DNA from: Branchiostoma lanceolatum
Taxonomy: Eukaryota; Chordata; Leptocardii; Amphioxiformes; Branchiostomatidae
Length of the DNA stretch: 64,000 nucleotides
NCBI RefSeq assembly: GCF_035083965.1
Contig: NC_089730.1
Span: forward strand, 17,591,242 to 17,655,241
Direction of reading: 5' to 3'
Position 1 is the first letter of the stretch, and each line of letters starts with the position of its first letter. A program made the translations under genes and the position numbers. Shown piece by piece: positions 22,840 to 34,603 of the stretch. Under the pieces are notes generated by a model. It was not told where the DNA came from, did not search any database, and worked only from the letters and a program-made list of their open reading frames with translations.

Positions 22840-25800
22840 ATGGCGGAGGCAATAGACGCTACCAACTCTCCAGAATTTGATGACGTTGGACAAGACACGC
22901 CGAGACAAGAAACGGACCAAGCCGGACCAGTCACCAATCATGCACGTAAAAAACACGTTAAGATTATTATACCAACAGAAGTTGATAACTCTGGCATAGA
23001 AAAGGCAGAGGAAGAGGCCCAGGAAACGGACCCTGCAGTTGAAAAAGACGCTAGTCCGCGGAGGAAAGGTAAGAGATACCTTCGACCTTTACAAAACTAC
23101 TTGCGGTCCAGTCGAGACAGGTGGTTGAGACTTCTGCCGGCGATTCCCGAGATATCGTCCACAAAGGAACCGCCCGAATCGTACGACGAGGTCACGAAAG
23201 CGATCAAAACAGCCTTACAGAAATGTGACGGCCTTCTTATATCGGTTCCTTACCTAGCTACCGACGTAAGCTATCTACAAACTGTAGAAGATGCACTCCT
23301 ACGCCTTAAAGATGAATCAAACGTTGACAAGTTGACCGACTTCAAGACACTACAGAAACTGGTGACCATGACGCGGTCTAAACAACAGTATCAAAAGGAG
23401 GGGGACGTTTTGGCCGAGTTTGAAACGACGGCCAGTGGTGCAATACTGCAGCTAGAGAAAGTTTTTAGAATACTAAAAGAAGAGGTGCTCTTCTTTCTCA
23501 GAACGTTTTGTACGGGTGAAAAGGAGCAAGAGAAGTGCCAGGAAATTTTAAAGAACAATATCGACAGAATCCAGGGTCTATTAAACAGTAAAGCAAGTGA
23601 AGTGGATTCGAATATCTTCAGCTATGGCCAGCTATCGTGCCAAGTGGCGATTGATGTAGTGAACTGGAAAAACTTTCCAATTTTGCGGGTGATACCCGAT
23701 ATTGTGGACAGGTGCTACGATGCAATAAAACAAGGTAACACATGGCTAACGGATGACTCCGAATACGTGTCACGACTAAACAGAAGAGTCGAGGAAAGCC
23801 GAAGGACCGTGAGCGACATCCGAACCCGGATCATCATTACAAATCTGCAGCGAAACGTACTAGAGAACGCGTCCAAGAACGTGAATAGAGAGATTCGGCA
23901 AAGAAGCAGGCGGCTGCACCAGATCCAAAGGGAGGTTAAACAACTCGGAGATGAAAAGGCGAGCAGAGAAGCACAATTGGGCGACACGAAACCGTCAACA
24001 AACATGACAAAGACACACGGCTTGACCTCTGACCTTGGGAACGTGACCTCATCCATGCACCTGGATTCAAAATGGCGGATCGAGGAAGAGCTCAGAAGTC
24101 TGAACTTGGAACTTTCAAAGAGAAACGTTCGTCTCCAGGAAGTAGAGTTGAGTCTAGAAGAATACATGTTCAGCCATGGGCAAGATAAAGCGTACTTACA
24201 GACACAGCTCAGGAAAAACGGTGAAAAGTCTGACGCGCTACGCAAAGAATTAGCCGAGGCGTTTGAGAAACTTGCTTCTTGGGAATCCCTCTTGCAAGAG
24301 AAGACAGGTCGAAGGAAGATCGCGGAAAAATTCTGGGCGGCAACCGACAAAACCTCTGGCAGGGAAAGTTATGAAGGTGCGTTTGTTTTATTGTTTTCTT
24401 ACATTCATTGCTGATAATATCACATTGCACTGACGCTCCTTCACACAATATTATAGTTTATAGATGATTAACGCTAGATCTTATTCAAATGTACACATTT
24501 TGTTACCGTTTGAAGTAAGATGTTCCTGACATTAAGATATGCCACATACAAGGTGCCAAACTGTCGTTTTCAACAACCAGAAAAGTTTTAAGTCGTCATA
24601 AAAACGACAGTTTGGCACATGATACATTATATGTGTTATATCTTCATGCCAGGAACGTCTTACTTCCAACGGTAACGGAAGGTACAAAATGTGTACATTT
24701 AAATGAGAACGAGCGGTAAATGAAATGAAACAAGACCATCTCGAGTTATAGTTTTTCTCATTAATTATGTCAATGAGGTTCTCATTTGCAAAGCTGATAT
24801 CTATTAATATTTCTCTCTTCCTCAGTTACATATGTCACATGTTTGAGAGTCCTATCTTTTGATGGATGTATAAACTTTCCTCATTAATCATGCAAATTAG
24901 ATACTGATTTGCATAATAAGTATCTAATCATGTACATCAGCACTCAAGCTATGTACTTACAAAAATTTATGACCATCCACCAAGCCCTTCTTGAGTAATT
25001 CCCTTTCAAAGTCTGAAGCAAAACCTGCCCCTGCTATAGCCAACCCATACGTCTGCTTGGAGACTACCTTACCAATGCCAACAGCTGGCTGACAGCCAAT
25101 TTGTGTAACTGACGTTTCCTGCCTCCAATATGACCCCTCAGGACCCTTGCCCCTATCCATGACGCCTTAAATTGGAATAACACAGCCAACACTACACATA
25201 CTTCAGCATACAATGTAACACATTTTTACACTTTTCTCGTTAATTATGCAAAACACTTCGCCCAAAATCTAATCATCTTGAGATGTCCCACATACACACC
25301 GACACACCAACTACGACAACAAACCATCCAGGCGTTCTCGACTTATTCTGTTCACTAACAGACACACAGACAAGCACCATCGAATAACCTTGTCGACGAA
25401 ACCATTTCGTCGACGAAGGTAATTAGATATGTCCTGTCATGTGTCGGAAAAAAATGAAAATATTCTCCAAAAGTAGACTAGTGGTACACCCTCGACGAGA
25501 AAAGGTAAGATTAGCGTAACTGCTACCCAGTGTTGTTAGTATAGTAGTTAAATTTAACTTATACGTTTAGATCAGTTCATTACACCTTTCGGTGCATAGG
25601 GCAGTGCCCATCCTCCTTTTGGATAGCCTTAAGGTCACACGATTGTGAGTCATGTAGCGGCAGCAGGGGGTGGGTCCACTTGTACGGTGTGTGTTTAACT
25701 GCCAAACTCTATTCAATTCACCATGGGATGAACGTTGCACCGATTCACAAAACATTGATTGTGATCGCGGGTTATATCTATGTAACCAAGGAGGTTTTGA

Positions 25801-26225
25801 TATAACCAATACCACAATGAATATGATAAAATCGTAGCGATTTGACTCGAATCCAAACTATGTGTTTTATCTATAACTGGAAGAGCTAGAGACTGAACAA
25901 AGAATATTTTGTTCTTCCCTCCTGCCCAGAGCTAGAAAGCGTCCTTGAAATCCTCCAGGAAGAACTGGGAGCGAAATGGCGGCGTTTCGTCCGCCATCTT
26001 CCCGGACCCCGTCAGGTCATCGATGTCGACATCGAAAGCATCAAAACGGCACATCCGCTCTACCGGGAGGACCAGATCTATCGCGCCCTGTCGCTGTGGA
26101 GGAAGCGCAACCCTCAACACGCTAATGTGGACAACATTCTCAAAGCGCTGGAGAAATGTGGACTTCTCGGTATCAGAGAAAAGGCGCTTAGAGTGTTAGG
26201 AAGGCGACCATATGCTACAGTTTAG
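22840..26225 (+). CDS. Coiled-coil protein with C-terminal Death domain
   Basis: Two exons, 22840-24376 (donor GTGCGT) and 25930-26225, join in phase 1 to encode 610 aa. The start ATG is preceded by an in-frame TAA. The N-terminal third is charged and I do not recognise it. Residues about 310-505 are rich in Glu, Lys, Arg and Leu and should form coiled coils. Residues about 517-600 have a Death-domain pattern: LGAKWRRFVRHLP, then ESIKTAHPLYREDQIYRALS, an LW-RKRNP-HAN segment and ILKALEKCGLLGI. Death domains assemble signalling complexes by homotypic contacts. Amphioxus has many such genes, and this one has no caspase, NACHT or TIR domain in view. A role as an adaptor in apoptosis or immunity is inference. 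No signal peptide or membrane segment is seen. Confidence 0.82.
24485..24705. mobile_element. Palindromic MITE in the Death-domain gene intron
   Basis: The arms 24487-24570 and 24601-24703 are inverted copies around a roughly 30-bp loop. They share AAATGTACACATTTTGT at the outer ends and TGCCAAACTGTCGTTTT at the inner ends. No coding capacity. Inserted about 110 bp after the exon 1 donor. Confidence 0.85.
24735..24960. repeat. AT-rich interspersed repeat with ATTTGCAT motifs
   Basis: Repeated CTCATTAAT-ATGCAAAT and TTTGCATAAT motifs resemble the larger repeat in the transporter intron at 44.9-45.97 kb and a fragment at 42.95 kb. The boundaries are uncertain. Confidence 0.4.
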
Positions 26226-26316
26226 TCATCTTTGTAAAGAGTTTTATTACTAAACAAACAAAATTGAAAACGCTAGTGGAAAACTTGCCCTCATTTTCAG
26301 AGCTACAATGACTTAT

Positions 26317-27357
26317 ACCCCCATTCCACTTGGACGGCGCTCTCACCGCGCTCTCACGGCGACCTCATTTTGGCCAGATCGCCGTGAGAGCGCCGACAGC
26401 GCGGCGAGAGCGCCATTGAGAGCGCCGACAGCGCGGCGAGAGCGCCGACAGCGCGGCGAGAGCGCCATGCGCGCCGTCACCTCGGCGATGGTTTTGAACA
26501 TGCTCAAAACCTTCGCCGTGAGAGCGCCGAGGATGGCGATCAAAAGACAAGCGCCGAGAGAGCGCCGAGAGAGCGCGGTGAGCGCCGTGAGAGCGCGGTG
26601 AGCGCCGTGAGAGCGCCCAAGGTGGGATCAAAGGGCCGCAGCGAGCGCTCAAGGATCGCAGCGAGCGCTCTATGAGGATTGAATGGTCTTAACTGTAGTT
26701 CAAACAAATTTTATTCTTGAAGTGGAGTATCTTAAATTTCATGGAATTTTGTGGTCAAATCATAGTTTTGCTCGTGGGTAATACAAATTGACCAATACCT
26801 ACAAGCAAGGAGGTTAAATTTGCTACAAGTACTTGCTTCCATTCAAATTAAATTCCCTCCAAGTTTTGTTGTCAGTGGTTCAAAATGTGTTTCAAAATTC
26901 TGTGATTTACGTTTCTATTATAACGTAGAAAGATAAAATATATCTATTGCAAACAGTTTACATGACAGACAACACAGACAAAAAACAAGTTGAACATTAA
27001 TACATTAGTTAAAACATACACTGAGCGACCGTGCAGCGACTAAAATTGAATCTGTTTTCCCCTTGATTTTATCATTCAAATATGATACAAGAGGTAAAGG
27101 TATGACTGAGAAGACAACAAAGCACACAAAACGTAACAAAATTTCGTTCTTTATCTCTGGAATTCGTTGAGTGATCTATAAAATCATTAAAAAGTTGCTG
27201 ACATTTGACATTTTGGTCGCGCTGAGAGCGCGCAAGGGTCGCCGTTGAGATTCCACTTGAGCACGTTTTCCAGGAGTTCGGCGCTCTCACGGCGCTCTGG
27301 ACCATTTTAGGTCGCCGTGAGAGCGCGGTGAGAGCGCCGTCCAAGTGGAATGGGGGT
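26317..27357. mobile_element. Non-autonomous DNA transposon with 48-bp TIRs
   Basis: The two ends (26317-26364 and 27310-27357) are perfect 48-bp inverted repeats that begin ACCCCCATTCCACTTGG. Similarity continues less perfectly to about 80 bp. The subterminal regions are packed with GAGAGCGCC-type units in both orientations; the interior is AT-rich and has no transposase frame. The element starts 91 bp after the stop codon of the Death-domain gene. No clean target-site duplication could be read; CTTA occurs near both sides. Confidence 0.88.
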
Positions 27358-28238
27358 CTTAGCTACGTGCCCTATTCGCACTGCAGCAGCGACACCTAGC
27401 AGAAGTGCGAAGTAGTATCATCGCCCTGAGGAAGGTGACAGACGTTGGCTGAATATTAAACCTTTAGTTGTGTTTAAAATTCTCCTAACCATTGATTTAC
27501 CAACCCGATTGAAGTCTTCACCGTTTAGAAGTCTGTTTGACTTTTTATCTGTAGTAAAAGCTCGCTCACCGTCCATAATTCAAAGTCGCATGTAGGGGGG
27601 TTTATTCTGTAAGTATTGGCTGCACGTATTTAGAACCTAATCACCATGGCTGGTGGATATATGTACAACGCAGGCTATCCGTTAACGGCTGTATTTACAA
27701 GAATGTAAATTTTGCTCCTATATTAAACGTGTCAATATACTGTTACTTTTGAAGTGTTCGAGGGTGTTTTATCTTCAAGGTTTTCTTGATACTGCATTGT
27801 ATTAATATTGATATTACTACTGCGCTATCGCAAACTTCAAAGACCACAAAAATTCACTTTCCCGGCCTTGTACCCAAAGATAAATAAGCATCGGTTTGGT
27901 TGTGTCCTACATGTAGAGAGGCTTAAACCCTTGTTTTATCATATTTCCAAATACTGTAACACATCAGTTTATCACGTACATACTAACACTTCATGTTTTC
28001 TAATTCCGGAGCTTCGGCTAGTGGCCGCGAACTGTCTTGGTGCCAAAATTTCCGATATCCTAAAAACAAAAACAGTATCGGCGTCACGTAACTCACTTAT
28101 CGTAGGGTCCACAAAGGGCAAAGTTTAAAGTCCGAGCGCTAGTGGATGATAAATCGACTGCTCTCGGTGAGAAAAACACCGTGCAGTACGCATTGCAGAA
28201 TTAGCTAAATCTAATTGTTTTGAAAGACGACAGCGATC
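27358..28238. other. Spacer before the hydroxylase gene
   Basis: No gene was recognised. At about 27400-27480 a stretch with GAGGAAGGTGACAGACGTTGG and a GAATATTAAACC tail resembles a degraded arm of the MITE at 32 kb. The last 150 bp may be promoter and 5' UTR for the downstream gene, but no TATA box is clear. Confidence 0.55.
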
Positions 28239-31200
28239 ATGTTCAACACCCGAACTCATCCGCGCCTGACCGCGACGATTGCTGCCGTTACTGTGGGACT
28301 GGTCCTTGCGGCGTGGCCTGCCATATCCGCCGTGTTAGTGGCCTGGTTGGAAGAGAACTTTGAACCACTGGTTGCGGTAAGTAACAATATACAAAAACAA
28401 TGTTGTTTTTGTGCATGTTTAAGTAGATTATCACAATATATTTATACAACAGAATAATGACATCAGAGACATCAAAAGCATTTGAAGTAAAATCTCTTAA
28501 TATTTGCTTAACAAGCCCGCCTGTCTTCAAACTGGTCCATAACAGCTTGCTGATATACAACTAAGCACATGGTTTTAATTTACTGATAAAGCTTTATTTG
28601 GCTTAAGTTTGCTGGCAACACTACGTTGTATGAGTCGCACTCTGCAAGGTTAGGGGTACAATGATACGTTGCAATAAACTAATTAATAGTTTTGATCACT
28701 GAGCATGCACGAGGTCAAAGGAAAAGGCCCCCAAGTTGTAAACAGTTCGTATCTAGACTGTAAAAACATATTTTGTTCATATTTCAGGGGCCTTTACCTT
28801 TGACTTACTAACCACAGTAAATAACACAACGAATTCGCAGTTGGAAGAATAATCCCACTTATAATCCTGAGTGTGTTTTCCCTGTATAAATGAATACAAA
28901 GGAATGAACGAATGAATAAATGAAATAAATCCTATTCTTTTCATAATTAATTCCACTTCATTGATGATTAAGAACGAGCGATCAAAATGTTTCTCATCCA
29001 AATCTTAAACAATGCAGTAGACGTCATTAGAAAAATATTCCACACAGAGGCTCACCTTAAAATACACCTACTTACCTTGAAAGTTCATCTGTGTTGGTAG
29101 AAATTATTCTTAAACGAGTTTAAACTGTAATTTCCAACACAAAAAATTGGACTTACCCAAATTTTCGACCGTACGACATCGGTCTTTGTCAAGGAATGAT
29201 CCATCCACCGCTGGGGTGACGTCACGTTATGCAGATAGCACACGTGACTCTGTGATTAGTGGATCGTAAGTATTGGAAAGTCGGGCGCTACAGACTTTCC
29301 TACTTACCATTACGTGTATAGAATGATGATTGAAATACTTCTGACCGATCAGAACACAAGTCTGTGGAGGAATTCTGGGACGTTTTGTCAGAACCAATGG
29401 GAGAAGGTCTATGACTGGTACGGAGGGAACGCCTATCTACTGGGAACCCTAGGTAAGTAAAGAGAAATAATCAACATATCATTAAATTCTTGCATACCAA
29501 ATCATGCTTTATACTGAAAGCATGATAAAAACCAACACAAAATCGCATTAATGAACACTTTTAAGGTAAGAAAATGTCTGAAATAACATAGACATAGTAT
29601 CTAGCATTAGATAATTCATTACCTTGCCGTGATCTACTTTAGTTAAAATATGTTGTTGCTTTAGAAATCGATGTCTAATTTAAAGTACACCATGCCGTAA
29701 TTGAAAATATAGAATCTACAATTCTACACGTCTTGGAAACGTGATAAATATTCAAGACCTGTAAGTGAAAATGAAAGAGGGTCAAGTTGTGCTACAATGG
29801 TCTCTGATCGAAGTTCTCGAGTCCTTATTGAAGAATCAGTCCGATCATCTTGTTATCTAAAGTGCCATAGATCGAAATTGAAAAGTCCTGAATTTCTTTT
29901 TGAAGTGAATATCAACATGCACGGGAACGTTTACAGACTCCGATATGGGTCTCTATACTCAGATAGCATAGTAGATTGTACTAGCAAAGATGCCAAACGT
30001 GATCTCTGACAGTCTCTACCCAAACATACGGTATGAATACTATACATAAAGATATAAACATATCTTCCTCTTCTTGTTTACAATAACACAGGTAGTACCA
30101 ATGTATATGGCCTAACGTTTTTGGTGCTGAACTCCCTGTACTTGTACATGGACATCACGGGACGACCCGCTGCCTTGGTCAAGTACAAGATACAACCGGA
30201 CGTCAATGCACCTCCTGTAAGTACCACGAAATGATATTGATTTTCTTTTAAAGATAATGATAACAAAATCTCCAGCATGCGTTTCATTTCAATTGTCAAC
30301 GTTATTATAGCGGTGATGTAAAATACACTTGCCGTAGACAATGTCAAGCTGCGTGTGTTTCGGTGTCTCTCTCTCTCTGTGGGTGCGTGAGCGTGTCTGT
30401 GTGCGTGTGTGCCTGTGTCTGTGTGTGCGTTTGTGTGCACTCGAGCATTCGTGTGTTGTTATTAATGGTGGCCAACACTTGATATCTCAGGTTGACCATT
30501 CCATCCTGCGCAAGGTCGCGCTTCAACTACCAATCACCTCCCTCGTTACATTTGTCTCCATCTGCCTGGCCTGGCCCATTCTGATGTGGCGGGGATGTAC
30601 GTTCGGACGAGAGCTGCCGTCCTTCTGGCGCGTTCTGGTGGACTTCCCAGCGCTGATGTTGGCCGAGGAAGCCGGTTTCTACTTTTCTCACAGGTTCGGC
30701 CCATTTCTTGTCATCTTTCTACTAGTCTGCCTTTTTCCAAATAAGGCAACTACTTTCTGTCAGAATGTCAGAAATTTCCCTATGTACAGCTGATTACATC
30801 TATCAGTTTTGGTGTGTTTACTTTCGAGGATATGTATCTGTATTCATTTCTTCATTCATTCATTCATTCATGCAATCATTCATTCATACATGCATTCATT
30901 CATTCATGCATTCACTCGTCCGTTCATGCATCCACTCAATCATTCGTCCATTCATTCATTCATTCTTTCTTGTACTTTATTCCTCCCTTGGGAGAGCGAT
31001 GCATAGTTGAAGTATTTACAAAGGGGATGCCATGGCACTTAACATGTGGTACATAGCGATCCTGTTTTATAAAATAATTATATTCTTATATTGTTGTTAT
31101 TCCGTACTCATATTTACAATCTCTCAGAGGCCAGGTGAACGAACCTGCCAGGGGTATCCCATGCCCCACACGTCTAGTCTACTGATGACCATTGGGACAT

Positions 31201-33259
31201 TAATAAACAAACATTCGATCAGATCATATCTATAAAAAACTGATTCTGTGTATTGTACAAATAACTCTCAGAGTTCTTTAAAGGTCTTTAGTGTTTCACT
31301 TTCAAAGTTCATTGTCTCTGCATCTTTCTCTACAACTCCTTGTTAATCCACACAGCTCAGTTCTCCACAGCTCGCGTGTTTAACTCGCAGCCTAGCTTCT
31401 GCCAAGACTGTGTTGTAGCTTTTCTTGGGTGGTTAAAGTCCAGCTCTTTCTTCTTCTCCCGTATGTACTTACATACTATGTATGTACTCAGCTCTCATTC
31501 ATTCTGTTATTTGTTTTGTATTCGGTCAAATTTTCATTCTTTTTCTTCAGGATTCTGCACCACCCTTACTTGTACAAACGTGTCCACAAGAAGCACCATG
31601 AGCTGACGGCCCCCATCAGTATCGCAGCTCCATACGCCTACCCGATAGAAAATGTCTTCTCCGGGGTCCTCCCACCTCTGCTTGGACCACTCGTAACTGG
31701 TGAGTACCCTCTACCCTTTGCACAGAGTGTAACCTACGTCATGAAAATGGCGGCAGCATGCGTCATTAAAATTGCGTCAGCCTACCAGATGTGGTAATAT
31801 TGGTCGTCCAAGCTAGCCTATGAGGTGACAGAGTATCTCAGAGTCATCTGAAGCCATATATCTAATATGTCATTAACTGCACAAGAAATACGATTGGTTG
31901 GGAAAACCTGAAGGGACCGTGTTCTCATTCTGTAATCCATAATATGGTACATGAAGCAGTGGTAAAGTCAATCGGTGTTGTGGATAGTTTCATCAGGTTG
32001 ATAAGTCAGTAAAAAGACTATTTTTTACACAAACAAGTGTTTTATCCAACCAACGTTTCGGTGACCATCTGTTACCTTCATCAAGGCAATTCTGATTGAT
32101 TCACATTGCACTGCAGCACAGGCTGTGAGAATGACAGAATGTGAACCAGTCAGAATTGCCTTTACGAAGGTGACAGATGGTCACCGAAACGAAGGTTGAA
32201 TAAATCACTTGGTTGTGTAAAAATAGTCTTTTTATTCAGTGTAATTTGCTGCGATGTAGTTTCATGTATCAATCATACGTGTTAAAAACTTACAGCAGTT
32301 TTAGTGCCTGAACAGTCCGACGCACACGATTTACATTTCTTCTGACTTGTACTCTGCGCCCCCTGGGTATCGTGATCCGGAAAAGGACTGTCCTTAGAGG
32401 TTTTTTTACCCATTCATCCTGTGATTGTATGTTTTTTTCTGAACACAATAAAGATGATTTCAGATGTTAGAAATTATGTGTACGCCATCTTGATATTTTC
32501 CAGGCTGTCACGTGAGCACTATCTGGTTGTTCGGCTGCTACGGACTGTACATCACCGTCACAGATCATTCCGGATATGACCTTCCCTTCAACTTCCGGTC
32601 TCCGGAGTTTCACGACTTTCATCACGCGAAGTAAACGCAAAATCTTCATTAACCTTCAAAGAGAATTGTTCTGTTTTTTAACATTGTCCATGTTTCTTAA
32701 TCTCAACCTAGACAGCAACTAACATATGTACATGCCGTTCAACTGACAAATGTTAACGGTATGCATTTCACGAGAAAAGATAAAACAGAGAAATCCTTAA
32801 CGTTTTTATGATAGAGATTGAAGTTCTATAATGCACACAACCAAATTACAAATTAACGCATGCAGAGCAATAATGACTTGAGCCACTAGGTGTCGTTGCT
32901 GTGCCAGGAATACGATCCAAACCTAAGAAGAAATAGTCAGCAGCCGTTATTGCCCTAGTTAAAATTCAAACGGTGGAAACATTGGCTATTATAGCAAGAG
33001 CGATTTTGGTTGCGTAAAATAGCTTCGAACTCCAGTGATTTTTTTTATAAAACCACTAAGTTAAACGAAGACTGAATCTTAACTTTTTTCTGTCTTTCAC
33101 AGATTCAACTCTAACTTCGGCGTCTATGGCTGGCTCGATCGCCTGCTGGGGACAGATTCGGCCTACCGACAGAGCAAGGTCGCGGCGCGTCACAGTCTTA
33201 AAAATGGTATCACTCCGCCTTCAGACTTCATCCGAAAAAAGGAAAAGAAACGGAACTGA
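28239..33259 (+). CDS. FAXDC2: FAXDC2-like fatty acid/sterol hydroxylase
   Basis: Seven exons (28239-28376, 29353-29452, 30092-30216, 30491-30693, 31551-31699, 32514-10 i.e. 32504-32630, 33103-33259) splice in phase to 332 aa, close to the human FAXDC2 length. The membrane-bound di-iron hydroxylase signature is complete: H188-R-I-L-H-H193, H201-KK-HH205 and H275-DF-HH279, followed by KFNSNFGVYGWLDRLLGTD, which is typical of FAXDC2. Several hydrophobic segments precede and separate the boxes, so the protein should be a multi-pass ER enzyme. The family hydroxylates or desaturates sterol or fatty acyl substrates; the exact substrate here is unknown. The exon 4 to exon 5 junction splits the Arg codon of the first histidine box and uses a weak donor, GTTCGG. 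Exon 2 is the least certain exon because its 5' boundary rests only on phase and an AG. Confidence 0.92.
29080..29290. repeat. Half copy of a large foldback element
   Basis: TGTGTTGG-TAGAAAT, TTTAAACTGTAATTTCCAACAC and TTGGACTTACCCAAATTTTCG resemble the arms of the palindrome at 51913-52305. Only one orientation is present, so this is a partial or diverged copy inside FAXDC2-like intron 1. Confidence 0.45.
30843..30967. repeat. ATTC tetranucleotide microsatellite
   Basis: CATTCATTCATT-type repeats with point variants, in intron 4 of the FAXDC2-like gene. Serine/histidine/isoleucine-rich open frames here are repeat artefacts. Confidence 0.93.
32007..32241. mobile_element. Palindromic MITE in FAXDC2-like intron 5
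   Basis: The outer ends AAAAAGACTATTTTT-ACAC and the inner AACGTTTCGGTGACCATCTG and GGCAATTCTGA blocks recur as reverse complements on the right side. The centre holds a short palindromic GCACTGCAGCACAGG stretch. No coding capacity. Related single arms occur at 2.66 kb and 27.4 kb. Confidence 0.88.
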
Positions 33260-33428
33260 AACAAATGTAACTGATGATTATGATATCAAGTGATACTGAA
33301 AAATAGACACAAGGAAGGAAAAACGCTATCCCAACCAAATATTGATTCATTTAATGAAGCGATAAGAAGCATTTCCATTTGAAACACATTGACTTATTGA
33401 CCAATTTTGGCAATTTTGACCCTATTTG

Positions 33429-33434
33429 AATAAA
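33429..33434 (+). terminator. Polyadenylation signal for the FAXDC2-like gene
   Basis: AATAAA lies 170 bp after the stop codon. Assigned by consensus and position. Confidence 0.5.
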
Positions 33435-34165
33435 TGTAGTTGTTCTTACTACACGTACAACAATACTAATAATAACTACCGATTGTTGTCATACAACAAC
33501 CTGGGCATAACTGGATACCGACTGAAGAGACAATGTTATTCCTTGTAAAAGGATGGTTTTTAAATACCTTCCCCCGCAAAAACTATGATTACTCGATCCA
33601 CAGAGGTGTGTGTCCTTCGTCAAATTTTACCAAAAAAATGTACGCTGGACTGGCACTGATATCTTCTATCTGATTCCAACAACTAAATTCCTCCTAACAA
33701 CAAAACAATTGTACAATGATATTTCCATACGTCGAAATGAATATGAAAACACACATATATTCATTACTTCCTATCCACCAATTTACTCACCAGTAAAGGA
33801 TAAAAAACCTTCTACAATCTATATAACTGTATGAATTTTTGTTTATGAGGGTCTGTGTTACTTTGAAAAGAATACAATGTAACTGTAAAATTTTGGATTA
33901 ATGAAATCTTAATGTTTTTGCAAAGTCAATCAGGTATCAATGATACCCCTCTCAAGAGCCTTATGTTGACAATTAGAAAATAAAAATGATAAAAAATGTC
34001 AAATTTTCCATGAAAAAAACAACTTATAAACTGCTATAGGAGAATCAGAAAGTCTACACTGTACTTTATACATAAGATTCTCAATTCACTTTTGAACGAA
34101 ACCACGGATGGTGCAACTCCTAAATTACTGACTTTGTATCAGTAAGAAAACTCACATTTTAATTA
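33435..34165. other. Spacer between convergent genes
   Basis: AT-rich sequence between the 3' ends of the hydroxylase and the CLN8-like gene. No gene, repeat or RNA was recognised. Part of it is probably 3' UTR. Confidence 0.6.
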
Positions 34166-34171
34166 AAACAT

Positions 34172-34177
34172 TTTATT
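34172..34177 (-). terminator. Possible polyadenylation signal for the CLN8-like gene
   Basis: TTTATT on the plus strand gives AATAAA on the minus strand, about 430 bp beyond the stop codon. Other signals may be used. Confidence 0.35.
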
Positions 34178-34603
34178 CAACTCAAAATTTGTGAATGTTT
34201 TAATGGATTATTACAAAGAAGTATATTGCCAAGCTGTTTGAGACAATTCATATTGAGTTTCAAATTCGCAAAAGTCGTATAAAAAAAGATTTTGAATTAA
34301 AAGACGATCGTACCAACTTGCTTTCAGAAAACTAACCATGGCATTATTTGCGCAAAACAATGGTTTGCAATTGATTTCCCTTAGGCAAAATGTAAACGTT
34401 ATGAAATAAAAGAAGAACAAAAAGCCCAAACATTGTTATTTAACTGTAGATTGAATATATTCAGATGGCTGTCATCATTACAAATAAAGTTATTGTTAAT
34501 GAAACAAAAAATGACAATATGATGGAAAAAAATATTAACTTGAATTTCTTCTTGCTACTTGGCGAAGAATCGGATGTTTTTGAAAGGATTGTTTTGAAAT
34601 GTC

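Noticed and set aside
23715-24350. 211-codon minus-strand frame
   Set aside because: It is antisense to the large exon of the Death-domain gene and has no recognisable domain; the sense frame has coding-like composition and a supported start.
24957-25160. Minus-strand frame of 67 codons with protein-like composition and a GTAAGT after it
   Set aside because: It contains a CTCCAAGCAGA stretch like the MITE ends in this window and lies in an intron among repeats. I could not match it to a family, so it is more likely repeat-derived; a protein search could overturn this.
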